Shown: piece after piece, positions 1 to 6,839 of the stretch
Position numbering within the stretch: the stretch's first letter is position 1
How the letters are laid out: each line of letters starts with the position of its first letter
Assembly (NCBI GenBank): GCA_937924465.1
Contig: CALDSP010000342.1
Coordinates: forward strand, 1 to 7,828
DNA: 7,828 nucleotides
Source of the DNA: an uncultured Leptospiraceae bacterium
GTDB lineage: Bacteria > Spirochaetota > Leptospiria > Leptospirales > Leptospiraceae
Direction of reading: 5' to 3'
Notes under the pieces: model-generated
What the model was told of the DNA's origin: nothing
What the model saw: only the letters and a program-made list of their open reading frames with translations
Database searches by the model: none
Program-made: the position numbers and the translations under genes

Positions 1-224
1 CAGGTGGCGGGGCACAACCAAATTTAAGTTCCAATTGGTTATTAAACAACCTCCCCATCCCCATCCCCCCACTTTCCGAGCAGGAACGGATTGTTGCCAT
101 ACTCGACAAATTCGATGCACTTGTAAATGATATTTCGCAAGGCTTGCCGGCAGAAATAGAAGCCCGACGCAAGCAATACGAATATTATAGAAATAAATTA
201 TTAACTTTTCAGGAAAAGAAATGA
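1..224 (+). CDS. hsdS: Type I restriction-modification specificity subunit HsdS, C-terminal fragment (5' end outside window)
   Basis: HsdS is the DNA-recognition subunit of a type I restriction-modification complex. It binds two HsdM subunits to form the methylase and recruits HsdR for cleavage. Only the last 73 codons are here, in the frame whose first full codon is at base 3. They begin with the tail of the second target-recognition domain (GGGAQPNLSS), followed by the typical conserved-region entry (LPIPIPPLSEQERIVAILDK) and the helical spacer ending in ARRKQYEYYRNKLLTF. That combination is characteristic of HsdS C-termini; target specificity cannot be read from it. The TGA stop (222-224) overlaps the hsdR ATG (221-223), so the two genes are translationally coupled. 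Codons here look more GC-rich than in the genes beyond 3466, which fits acquired DNA. Confidence 0.93.
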   Translation, partial: GGGAQPNLSSNWLLNNLPIPIPPLSEQERIVAILDKFDALVNDISQGLPAEIEARRKQYEYYRNKLLTFQEKK

Positions 225-3200
225 ATAGCGAAACCAAACAATACAGTCTTATCTCTCAAAATTCAGAAAGCACGGTTGTGGCAGAGTATAAACCGCAAAA
301 AAAGGTGAATACATCGTATCAGAGTGAAAAAGACTTGGAAAATGAGTTCATCCAACAATTAAAAAATCAGGGGTATGAATATATAGCTATACAATCCGAA
401 AAGGAACTCATAGCCAACTTGCGCAAACAATTAGAAAAACTCAACAAAATGGAGTTTAGTGATAACGAATGGAATCATTTTTTAAAATCGGAACTTGCCA
501 ACCCCAATCATGGCATTGTAGAAAAAACAACCACAATACAAGAGGATTATATCAAAATCTTAACCCGTGACGACGGCACAAAGAAAAATATTTATCTTTT
601 AAACAAAGACAATATTCACGAAAACACTTTGCAAGTTATAAACCAGTATACAGCTAATGAAGGAACATATAAAAACCGCTATGATGTGACCATATTGGTG
701 AATGGTCTTCCCCTTGTGCATATTGAACTCAAACGCCGTGGGGTAGCTTTGAAAGAAGCCTTCAACCAGATTCACCGCTATCAGCAGGAAAGTTTTTGGG
801 CAGGTTCAGGGCTTTTTGAGTATGTTCAGATTTTTGTTATCTCCAATGGTACGCATACAAAGTATTACAGCAATACCACTCGTTTTCAGCATATCAAAGA
901 AACAGAAGAAGGCATAGTCAAAAAAGGCAAACGTACAAGCAACAGTTTTGAGTTTACCAACTTTTGGGCAAATGCCAAGAATGAAAAGATTTCAGACTTA
1001 ATCGATTTTACAAGTACATTTTTTACAAAACATACCCTTTTGAATCTCCTTATCCGCTATTGTGTATTTACCGTTGATAGACTCCTTCTTGTCATGAGAT
1101 CATATCAAATCGTAGCCACAGAAAGAATAATAAACAAAATACAAATGAGCACAAATTCCAAGAAAGAAGGTAGCCTTGAGGCTGGAGGATATATTTGGCA
1201 CACCACAGGGTCAGGTAAAACATTGACAAGCTTTAAAACAGCTCAGTTAGTGAGTAAATTGCCCTACATAAACAAAGTACTTTTTGTAGTGGATAGAAAA
1301 GATTTAGATTATCAAACTATGCGTGAATACGATAGGTTTGAAAAAGGGGCAGCTAACAGCAACACAAGCACAGCCATTCTAAAAAAACAACTGGAAGACC
1401 CCAATGCTCGTATTATCATCACCACCATTCAAAAATTAGAACGGTTTGTAAAACAAAATCAAGGGCATACCATATTCAATGATCGTATTGTAATCATTTT
1501 TGATGAATGCCACCGATCACAGTTTGGCGAAATGCACAAGGTTATTACTAAAGCCTTTAAAAAATATTATCTTTTTGGCTTTACAGGCACCCCCATTTTT
1601 AAAGAGAATGCTTCTTCCAGTAACAAAACTATTTTCAAAACAACGGATCAGATTTTTGGCGAAAGATTACACATCTACAGCATTGTTGATGCTATTGCCG
1701 ATAAAAATGTTCTTCCTTTTAAAGTAGATTATGTGGCTACCATAAAGCAAAAAGAGAACGTACAAGACGACAAGGTTTTTGATATAAAAAGCGAAAAAGT
1801 CCTTCTTGTCCCACAACGCATTCGCAAGATTGTAGAATATATACTCGAACACTTTGACCAAAAAACCAAACGCAATATTTACTATAAACTCAACGAACGT
1901 CGTTTAGGAGGATTTAATTCCATATTTGCAGTTTCTTCCATAGAAGCGGCCCAAAAATACTACAAAGAATTTAAAAAACAGCTTTCTAGCTTACCAGAAG
2001 ACAAAAGGCTTAGAGTTGCCCTTATTTACAGTTTTGGTGCCAGTGAAGAAGAAGTAGATGGCGTAATAGACGAAAACTCTGAAGATACAAGTGGACTTGA
2101 CCAGAATTCTCGCAATTTTTTAGAAAGTGCCATCAAGGATTACAACGAAATGTTTGGCACCTCATTTGACACATCTTCCGAAAAATTCCAGAATTATTAT
2201 AAAGATCTGAGTGAACGGGTGAAAAACCGAGAGGTGGATATCCTTTTGGTTGTGAATATGTTTTTAACTGGCTTTGATGCTACAACACTGAACACTTTAT
2301 GGTTAGATAAAAACTTACGCTACCATGGACTTTTACAAGCCTTTTCCCGTACCAACAGAATACTAAACAGTATTAAGACTCATGGAAATATTGTTTGTTT
2401 TCGCAATTTAGAAAAAGCCACAAACGATGCCATTGCTCTTTTTGGAAACAAAGAAGCAGAAGGAATTGTGCTATTGCGATCGTATAAGGATTACTACGAT
2501 GGCTATCGCAATGGAGAACAATATGTGCCAGGATACAAACAGCTAGTTGATGAATTATTAAAGAATTTTCCCATTGATCAAGAACTTCAAAGTGAAACAG
2601 ATAAAAATGAATTTATCAAATTATATGGAGAGATTTTAAAAAGTCAGAATCTCCTTTCAGTATTTGATGAATTTCAAGGTGATCAAATTATATTAAACGA
2701 TCGACAGATTCAGGATTATAACAGTAAATACATTGACCTTTATAATGAATTCCGTGCAACAAAACAAGCAGAAACAGAAATTGACCTTAACCATACCCTC
2801 ACTAAAATAAACAAACAAGAGGCAGAGAATGATGACCTTGTTTTTGAAATAACACTTATCAAACAGGTTGAAATCAATATTGGTTATATCTTAAAACTTA
2901 TAAAGGAATATAAAAAAGAACTTATTCAAGATTCTGAAATTATTACTAAAATTAACAAAGCCATCAATGCTACAGTTAAACTACGGGACAAAAAAGAACT
3001 CATAAACGAGTTTATTGAATCTTTCAATCCTAACTTAAACATAGAAGAAGAATGGTCAGAATTTGTACATAAAAAAATGAAAGAAGAACTTAATAAAATC
3101 ATTAAAGAAGAAAATTTAAACCAACAAGAAACTTATAAATTTATAGAACAATCTTTTAGTAATGGTTTTATAACAGATATAGGTGTAGCATTTGCTAAAA

Positions 3201-3337
3201 TTTTGCCTCCCATCTCCCGATTTTCAAAAGACAATGAGAGAGGAAAAAAAAGACAAATAGTTTTAGACAAATTACAAAAGTTTTTTAATATTTTCTTTGA
3301 TATTGCTAGCACTAAAGAACCTATAGAAAAAACTTAG
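221..3337 (+). CDS. hsdR: Type I restriction enzyme HsdR, nuclease and DNA-translocase subunit (type IC, EcoR124I-like)
   Basis: HsdR is the motor and nuclease of a type I restriction complex: it pulls DNA past the bound HsdS/HsdM core using ATP and cuts far from the target. At 1038 residues it is full length for the EcoR124I branch. The N-terminal nuclease core is intact: D155, E169-L-K171 and the QxxxY element Q183/Y187. The SF2 helicase motor follows: Walker A TTGSGKT (K333), motif Ia VVDRKDLDYQ (from 356), DECH box (D428-H431), motif III FTGTP (454-458), motif V region FLTGFDATTLN (from 681) and motif VI QAFSRTNR (706-713). A lysine-rich helical C-terminal domain covers roughly 750-1038. 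AGGA at 211-214, 6 nt before the ATG, supports the start. Compared from memory with EcoR124I, residues 219-241 include a short basic insertion, S294 replaces the proline of the RPYQ motif, and N679 and T688 replace Gly and Pro near motif V. No frameshift or stop is visible. Confidence 0.97.
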   Translation: MNSETKQYSLISQNSESTVVAEYKPQKKVNTSYQSEKDLENEFIQQLKNQGYEYIAIQSEKELIANLRKQLEKLNKMEFSDNEWNHFLKSELANPNHGIVEKTTTIQEDYIKILTRDDGTKKNIYLLNKDNIHENTLQVINQYTANEGTYKNRYDVTILVNGLPLVHIELKRRGVALKEAFNQIHRYQQESFWAGSGLFEYVQIFVISNGTHTKYYSNTTRFQHIKETEEGIVKKGKRTSNSFEFTNFWANAKNEKISDLIDFTSTFFTKHTLLNLLIRYCVFTVDRLLLVMRSYQIVATERIINKIQMSTNSKKEGSLEAGGYIWHTTGSGKTLTSFKTAQLVSKLPYINKVLFVVDRKDLDYQTMREYDRFEKGAANSNTSTAILKKQLEDPNARIIITTIQKLERFVKQNQGHTIFNDRIVIIFDECHRSQFGEMHKVITKAFKKYYLFGFTGTPIFKENASSSNKTIFKTTDQIFGERLHIYSIVDAIADKNVLPFKVDYVATIKQKENVQDDKVFDIKSEKVLLVPQRIRKIVEYILEHFDQKTKRNIYYKLNERRLGGFNSIFAVSSIEAAQKYYKEFKKQLSSLPEDKRLRVALIYSFGASEEEVDGVIDENSEDTSGLDQNSRNFLESAIKDYNEMFGTSFDTSSEKFQNYYKDLSERVKNREVDILLVVNMFLTGFDATTLNTLWLDKNLRYHGLLQAFSRTNRILNSIKTHGNIVCFRNLEKATNDAIALFGNKEAEGIVLLRSYKDYYDGYRNGEQYVPGYKQLVDELLKNFPIDQELQSETDKNEFIKLYGEILKSQNLLSVFDEFQGDQIILNDRQIQDYNSKYIDLYNEFRATKQAETEIDLNHTLTKINKQEAENDDLVFEITLIKQVEINIGYILKLIKEYKKELIQDSEIITKINKAINATVKLRDKKELINEFIESFNPNLNIEEEWSEFVHKKMKEELNKIIKEENLNQQETYKFIEQSFSNGFITDIGVAFAKILPPISRFSKDNERGKKRQIVLDKLQKFFNIFFDIASTKEPIEKT

Positions 3338-3429
3338 CAATAGAAATCTTTTTATTACACTTTCTTAATAAAGAAAATGAATTGAAAGACTTATCTTTAG
3401 AATACTTTCACCTAACGTTTAAGAAATCT

Positions 3430-3456
3430 CTGTGTCTTAGTACTAGTAAGACACAG
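3430..3456. terminator. Perfect hairpin between convergent genes, probable bidirectional terminator
   Basis: CTGTGTCTTA (3430-3439) is exactly complementary to TAAGACACAG (3447-3456) around a 7-nt loop. It sits between the hsdR stop (3337) and the stop of the HadB-like gene (3466), so it could end transcripts from both sides. Flanking T-runs are weak on both strands: TTAAAAATTTT follows on +, and AGATTTCTT follows on -. Intrinsic termination is therefore likely but not certain. The remaining 92 bases after hsdR (3338-3429) show no gene. Confidence 0.6.
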
Positions 3457-3465
3457 TTAAAAATT

Positions 3466-3885
3466 TTAACATTGAATTGTTACGTCTCCGCTTGCCTTCA
3501 CTTCTCCATTTTGATCTACTGCTTCAACTGAAAGAGTCAATAATTTTTCTCCATTTTCTTCTTTCTTTTTTTTGACAATTCCTTTGCAAGTTAGGGTTTG
3601 CCCAAGTTTGGTCATGGCTTTAAACTTTACACCAAAGAATTGAATTTGGCGTTGATCTACCCAGTTGGTTACTAAACGACCAATTTGTGCCATTACATAC
3701 ATTCCATGTGCAATTGTTCCATCTAATCCTGCAGAAATAGCAAAGTCTTTATCGTTATGAATGGGGTTGAAGTCTCCACTGGCTCCCGCATAACGTACTA
3801 AATTTGCATGAGTAATTGGTCCCACTGTCAAACTTGGTAACTCAAAGCCAACTTCTACGTTTTCAAAAGTAATTTTTTGTCCCAT
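3466..3885 (-). CDS. MaoC-like hot-dog dehydratase, catalytic HadB-type subunit
   Basis: This 139-residue protein is a single-domain MaoC/R-hydratase hot-dog protein, expected to interconvert (3R)-3-hydroxyacyl and trans-2-enoyl thioesters (ACP or CoA bound) in fatty-acid metabolism. The hydratase-2 signature is complete: YAGASGDFNPIH gives catalytic D38 and H43, five residues apart, followed by GLDGTIAHGMYVMAQIGR at 53-70. It resembles mycobacterial HadB more than long bifunctional MaoC proteins. A strong Shine-Dalgarno AGGAGG (3890-3895 on the complement) lies 4 nt before the ATG and overlaps the stop of the upstream HadA-like gene (3894-3896), so the two are almost surely one operon and coupled. 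The substrate cannot be told from sequence. A PhaJ-like role is possible, but the adjacent inactive partner favours a heteromeric dehydratase. Confidence 0.9.
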   Translation of the reverse strand: MGQKITFENVEVGFELPSLTVGPITHANLVRYAGASGDFNPIHNDKDFAISAGLDGTIAHGMYVMAQIGRLVTNWVDQRQIQFFGVKFKAMTKLGQTLTCKGIVKKKKEENGEKLLTLSVEAVDQNGEVKASGDVTIQC

Positions 3886-3893
3886 TTTTCCTC

Positions 3894-4340
3894 CTAAGCA
3901 GGTCTTATTACAATTGCCATTTCAGCTTGAATACATGGTTCATCTTTTTCATTGTGATACGTTGTGCGAAAGGTCACCATGTCCATTTTTCCAGTTTTAA
4001 CATCAATAATTTCTGTTTGAGCCCAATATTTTCCTGGGTAAATTGGTTTTAAATAAGTATACTCTTCTTTAAGATGCAAAAGCCTTTTGACATCAATTCC
4101 AATTGCTACCATGTCCTCCCAAAGCTTTGGATATCCCCAAAATTGAATTGCTGTTTGAAAAGTGGGTGGTGCTGGAGTATCTTCATAACCTGCTTTTTTT
4201 GCAGTTTCTATATCCCAATAAATAGGATTAGTTTCTCCAATTGCAATGCAAAACTCTTTCACTTTACCGCGCTCTACTGTATACTCAAAACGATCGAGTT
4301 TTTTCCCAACTGCATCTTTGGATATTGTACTCTCGCTCAT
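3894..4340 (-). CDS. MaoC-like hot-dog dehydratase, HadA/HadC-type non-catalytic subunit
   Basis: This 148-residue protein belongs to the N-terminal MaoC (FAS1-type dehydratase) family, the group that includes mycobacterial HadA and HadC. The VERGKVKEFCIAIGETNPIY block (22-41) aligns with the hydratase motif of its neighbour, but the catalytic Asp is Glu (E36) and the catalytic His is Tyr (Y41). It also has the APPTF segment (57-61) typical of HadA-like subunits. It should therefore bind substrate or stabilise the heteromer while the HadB-like protein 8 nt downstream supplies catalysis. The start is placed at ATG 4340 because AGGA lies 7 nt upstream (4348-4351 on the complement). An in-frame TTG at 4373 would add 11 lysine-rich residues and has less support. 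The active unit is presumably a cytoplasmic HadAB-like heterodimer or heterotetramer. Confidence 0.87.
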   Translation of the reverse strand: MSESTISKDAVGKKLDRFEYTVERGKVKEFCIAIGETNPIYWDIETAKKAGYEDTPAPPTFQTAIQFWGYPKLWEDMVAIGIDVKRLLHLKEEYTYLKPIYPGKYWAQTEIIDVKTGKMDMVTFRTTYHNEKDEPCIQAEMAIVIRPA

Positions 4341-4509
4341 GTTTCTATCCTTTTTAAAAGTTTTTAAAACCAAGATTTGTTTCCTCTATTTACAAAAAAA
4401 GCAATTTTCTTTTTGAAAGAGTTTGTATTTTTTTTATATAAATTTTAAAATTAGTTTTTAAAATATAAACATTTCTAAGTAAATTGAGAAGTCAGAGAAT
4501 AAGGAAAAG
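4341..4509. other. AT-rich spacer upstream of the dehydratase pair
   Basis: This 169-nt stretch separates the stop of the 142-aa gene from the HadA-like start on the - strand. It is almost entirely A and T, and it must hold any separate promoter for the dehydratase pair. I cannot pick out a convincing -35/-10 pair because many TATA-like hexamers occur. An AT-only inverted repeat, ATTTTAAAA (4442-4450) and TTTTAAAAT (4456-4464), lies in the middle. It has no G-C pairs, so it is a poor terminator candidate. No coding potential is seen. Confidence 0.5.
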
Positions 4510-4938
4510 CTATTTTATAATTCGCATTTTTTTTAGTTCAGTTACAATAGTTTTTGTGACTTCATTGATAATTGGTAAGTTCCAAAAGTAGGGAATAGTG
4601 AAATCAAAAATAATACTATTTTCTTGTTTATTTGTTTTCTCTCCCATATTTACAAAGTCATCTAAACTTACTAAATCTAGTTTGAATCGAATATGAATTC
4701 CTTGTTCTACAAGAGGAGGATAAATTTTTTGAACTTCTATGGCTTTTGTATTTTCACTGGATTCAATTTTATCCATTACCTCAAAAGCAAAATTGATTTT
4801 TTCTTCTTTTGGCTTGTTGACTTTTGGATTCGTTTTTTTAGAAGCTTGGGTTTGTTTTTTTGATTTTTCTTCTTCATAATAAGAAGCTTGAGTTACATTT
4901 TCTTCATCTAGTTTTTTTCGTTTTTTAGGAACAGTCAT
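4510..4938 (-). CDS. Unknown 142-residue protein paired with ParA; possible ParA adaptor
   Basis: I do not recognise this family. It starts 3 nt after the parA stop, with GGAG (4945-4948 on the complement) 6 nt before its ATG and inside the end of parA, so co-transcription and coupling are very likely. The N-terminus is strongly basic (MTVPKKRKK). Residues 10-48 are rich in Lys, Glu, Gln, Ser and Asn with repeated KK pairs and look disordered. From about residue 48 to 142 the sequence alternates hydrophobic and charged residues (EVMDKIESSENT, IHIRFKLDLVSLDDFV, IIFDFTIPYFWNLPII) and ends in a basic helix-like VTELKKMRIIK, suggesting a small folded domain. There is no signal peptide, membrane helix or recognisable ParB/HTH motif. 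By position and by its basic tail it could be the partner that stimulates the ATPase or links it to cargo; that is inference. Confidence 0.85.
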   Translation of the reverse strand: MTVPKKRKKLDEENVTQASYYEEEKSKKQTQASKKTNPKVNKPKEEKINFAFEVMDKIESSENTKAIEVQKIYPPLVEQGIHIRFKLDLVSLDDFVNMGEKTNKQENSIIFDFTIPYFWNLPIINEVTKTIVTELKKMRIIK

Positions 4939-4941
4939 AAT

Positions 4942-5652
4942 TTACTCCATATTTTTAAAAATAGCATCGGCAATGAGTTCAATATCATCAACTGCTTTAT
5001 AGGTTTGTGCATAAGCACGCTTATTGGAAGAAAGAGAGTCTGCATATTCTCGAATGTGCATGCCATCTCTGTTGAAATTCTCATATACAGAACGAGAAGG
5101 ATAAACAACAGGTAAACAACGAATGTAATTTGGAAGGATTTCATTAAAATAATCAATAATTTTTTCTTTATTAGCTTGTGGATTTGTGAAGGAAGGAAGA
5201 ATAAAAAAAGAACCTATTTTTTCTGGGGTAAGTTTTACAAGTTCTTTAATGAGAGGAAGCAAATTATTTTTGAAAGCAGATTCATCATTTGTTGAAGTTC
5301 GCATAGGAATTACTACAATATCTGAAAAGGCACATGCAAATTTTGTGTGAAGTTTACTAGTGCTTTCTCCCGGAACATCTAAAATTAAAAGATCATTATG
5401 AGAGGCAATAGCCGAAATTCCTTGTTGAATGACTTCTTTTTGTGTACTGGAAATATGATGAAACGAGACGTGGTAACTATCTCTTCCTTCTGCCACCCTC
5501 TCTTGCCACCAAGATTGTAAAGTACCTTGTGGATCTAATTCTACAAGAGCAATACTTCGAAAACGATCCAGAACAAACTTTGAAAAAGCAGTATTTATAG
5601 AGAGAGTGCTTTTTCCTGTTCCCCCTTTTGTTTGCACAAAACTGACAATCAT
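4942..5652 (-). CDS. ParA/MinD-family ATPase (small, no N-terminal HTH)
   Basis: ParA-family ATPases dimerise on ATP, bind DNA or membrane, and position plasmids, chromosomes or protein cargos in the cell. Numbering from ATG 5652 (236 residues), the deviant Walker A box is KGGTGKST (9-16, signature lysine K9, catalytic lysine K14), the Walker A' region is VELDPQG with D40, and the Walker B aspartate D92 lies in LLILDVPGE. The protein starts directly at the P-loop strand, so it belongs to the short ParA type without an N-terminal DNA-binding domain. An in-frame TTG at 5661 would add three residues. ATG is preferred because MIVSFVQTKGG is the usual family start, but neither start has a clear Shine-Dalgarno. 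The 142-aa gene follows after 3 nt. No ParB or parS-like repeat is visible nearby, so it may be a chromosomal orphan ParA rather than a plasmid partition system. Confidence 0.92.
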   Translation of the reverse strand: MIVSFVQTKGGTGKSTLSINTAFSKFVLDRFRSIALVELDPQGTLQSWWQERVAEGRDSYHVSFHHISSTQKEVIQQGISAIASHNDLLILDVPGESTSKLHTKFACAFSDIVVIPMRTSTNDESAFKNNLLPLIKELVKLTPEKIGSFFILPSFTNPQANKEKIIDYFNEILPNYIRCLPVVYPSRSVYENFNRDGMHIREYADSLSSNKRAYAQTYKAVDDIELIADAIFKNME

Positions 5653-5711
5653 TTTAATCAAATTTTTTTTAGAAGGTTTCTAAGTCAAGAAAGAATTGAT
5701 TTTGCGTTTAT

Positions 5712-5741
5712 ATTGTAAAGAGAAAATAGTGAGATTTGCAA
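5712..5741 (-). promoter_or_regulatory. Candidate promoter for parA and the 142-aa gene
   Basis: On the - strand TTGCAA (5736-5741) and TACAAT (5712-5717) are separated by 18 nt and resemble sigma-70 -35 and -10 boxes. Transcription would start near 5705, giving a leader of roughly 50 nt before the parA ATG. The region is AT-rich, so chance matches are easy. Confidence 0.35.
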
Positions 5742-5780
5742 AATCAAACTTTTCTAACGTTTATTCTTAAGAAATAGTAA

Positions 5781-5808
5781 TTGATTAAATTTTCGGAAGA
5801 ATTATTAT
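5781..5808 (+). promoter_or_regulatory. Candidate promoter for the M23 peptidase gene, possibly giving a leaderless mRNA
   Basis: TTGATT (5781-5786) and TATTAT (5803-5808) are spaced by 16 nt and match sigma-70 boxes at 4/6 and 5/6 positions. Transcription would begin around 5815-5820, at or just before the ATG (5820), leaving no room for a ribosome-binding site. This matches the lack of any Shine-Dalgarno at normal distance; the nearest purine run, GGAAGA at 5795-5800, is about 20 nt away. Confidence 0.4.
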
Positions 5809-5819
5809 TGATTTAAACT

Positions 5820-6839
5820 ATGGAACCTCATGTGGATCTAACTCTTTATGAAAGGCTTGTCCTTTTTTTGAGAAAAATTCATCAACGTTTAAAAAAGATT
5901 CATAAGTTTGGGCTCACAAAAGTTGGAATTTTACTAATTCCACATAATCACGAGAAAATTGCAAAGTTGGAAGTGACTGTTTATTTAGCTGCTTTCATTT
6001 TATTTCTTTCTTTTTCTCTCTTCCTATTGAGCATTCAGTATGGAATCTTTTTGCTTATGAATTCCGACACAGATCAAATTTTTGCTTTGGGACAAAAACA
6101 AAAAGTAACTTTTTTGTATTATCATAAAATTTCAAAAATGTACAAAGAACAACTTCAAGAATTCTCTAGTAAACTAGAAGAACTCAATCGGGTTACTTGG
6201 GGTACAAAAGACATACAAAAAGACACTGAAGAACAAAAAAACTTTTCTGAGATTTCAATTGCTTCTTTTTTCCCAAGTCAGTTCCCTGCTCAAGACGAAC
6301 TAAAATCTAATATGAACTTATACAAAGATACTACTGATGCGTATTTTAAAATAAACCACATGCTAGAGAAATTAGATACTTCTTTTTCTAAAGCTATCAA
6401 TTACTTAGAAATGCGAGAGAGTATTCTGCAATCAATGCCAAGGGGACGCCCACTAGGGAGAGGAGTGGGTTTTGTTTCTTCTACGTTTGGTAAAAGAGAA
6501 GATCCTGTTTATGGAGGAGGGGAGTTTCACAACGGGGTTGACTTTGCCGCACCCAAAGGTTCTCCTATTTATGCTGTTGCAAATGGAATTGTTGCTGAAG
6601 CTAGTTATTCAGATAATAGTTTAGGCTATTATGTTCGCCTAAATCATGAAAACGGTTATTATACGATCTATGCCCACTGTAATGAAATAAAAGTAAAAAA
6701 GGGGGACTTAGTAAAACGGGGGGATATAATAGCAACAGTTGGCTCTACAGGAAAATCTACTGGAAACCATCTTCACTATGAAGTGCATATTGGATTAGAT
6801 CCTCCATATAATCCTCAAGAGTATATCAATTTGGATTAG
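5820..6839 (+). CDS. Membrane-anchored M23 (LytM-type) zinc endopeptidase
   Basis: M23 peptidases cut peptide cross-links in peptidoglycan and are used in cell-wall growth, shape or division. The 339-residue protein has a basic cytoplasmic N-terminus (1-50, with KIHQRLKKIHK and LLIPHN), one long hydrophobic segment at about 52-80, a periplasmic helical and probably coiled-coil region at about 90-205, and a C-terminal LytM domain at about 212-335. The zinc site is complete: H237 and D241 in HNGVD, and H317-L-H319 in GNHLHYEV, with H286 in YAHC as the usual catalytic histidine. It should be an active enzyme. This arrangement resembles spirochaetal M23 proteins. An in-frame TAA at 5814-5816 makes ATG 5820 the first possible start. 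It is divergent from parA, and its last 14 bases overlap the end of the convergent kinase gene. Confidence 0.93.
   Translation: MEPHVDLTLYERLVLFLRKIHQRLKKIHKFGLTKVGILLIPHNHEKIAKLEVTVYLAAFILFLSFSLFLLSIQYGIFLLMNSDTDQIFALGQKQKVTFLYYHKISKMYKEQLQEFSSKLEELNRVTWGTKDIQKDTEEQKNFSEISIASFFPSQFPAQDELKSNMNLYKDTTDAYFKINHMLEKLDTSFSKAINYLEMRESILQSMPRGRPLGRGVGFVSSTFGKREDPVYGGGEFHNGVDFAAPKGSPIYAVANGIVAEASYSDNSLGYYVRLNHENGYYTIYAHCNEIKVKKGDLVKRGDIIATVGSTGKSTGNHLHYEVHIGLDPPYNPQEYINLD

Noticed and set aside
3408..3464. Integron attC-like site (ACCTAAC ... hairpin ... GTTAAAA) after hsdR
   Set aside because: The left end fits RYYYAAC, but the right end GTTAAAA does not fit GTTRRRY. The outer arms do not pair with each other, and the hairpin is a perfect palindrome without the bulges expected of attC. 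A terminator explains it better.
3466..3885. Naming the HadB-like gene phaJ (polyhydroxyalkanoate supply)
   Set aside because: The active-site motif alone does not separate PhaJ from HadB, no phaC or other polyester gene is nearby, and the neighbouring non-catalytic subunit favours a heteromeric dehydratase.
4074..4367. 97-residue + strand open frame with cysteine- and phenylalanine-rich translation
   Set aside because: It lies entirely opposite the well-supported HadA-like gene, has no family motif, and its composition is typical of an antisense shadow.
4341..4373. TTG start extending the HadA-like protein by 11 residues
   Set aside because: ATG 4340 has an AGGA at ideal spacing, and the extra residues are lysine-rich translation of the leader containing that site.
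4442..4464. AT-only inverted repeat as a terminator for the 142-aa gene
   Set aside because: It has no G-C pairs and no following T-run on the - strand, and in DNA this AT-rich such repeats arise by chance.
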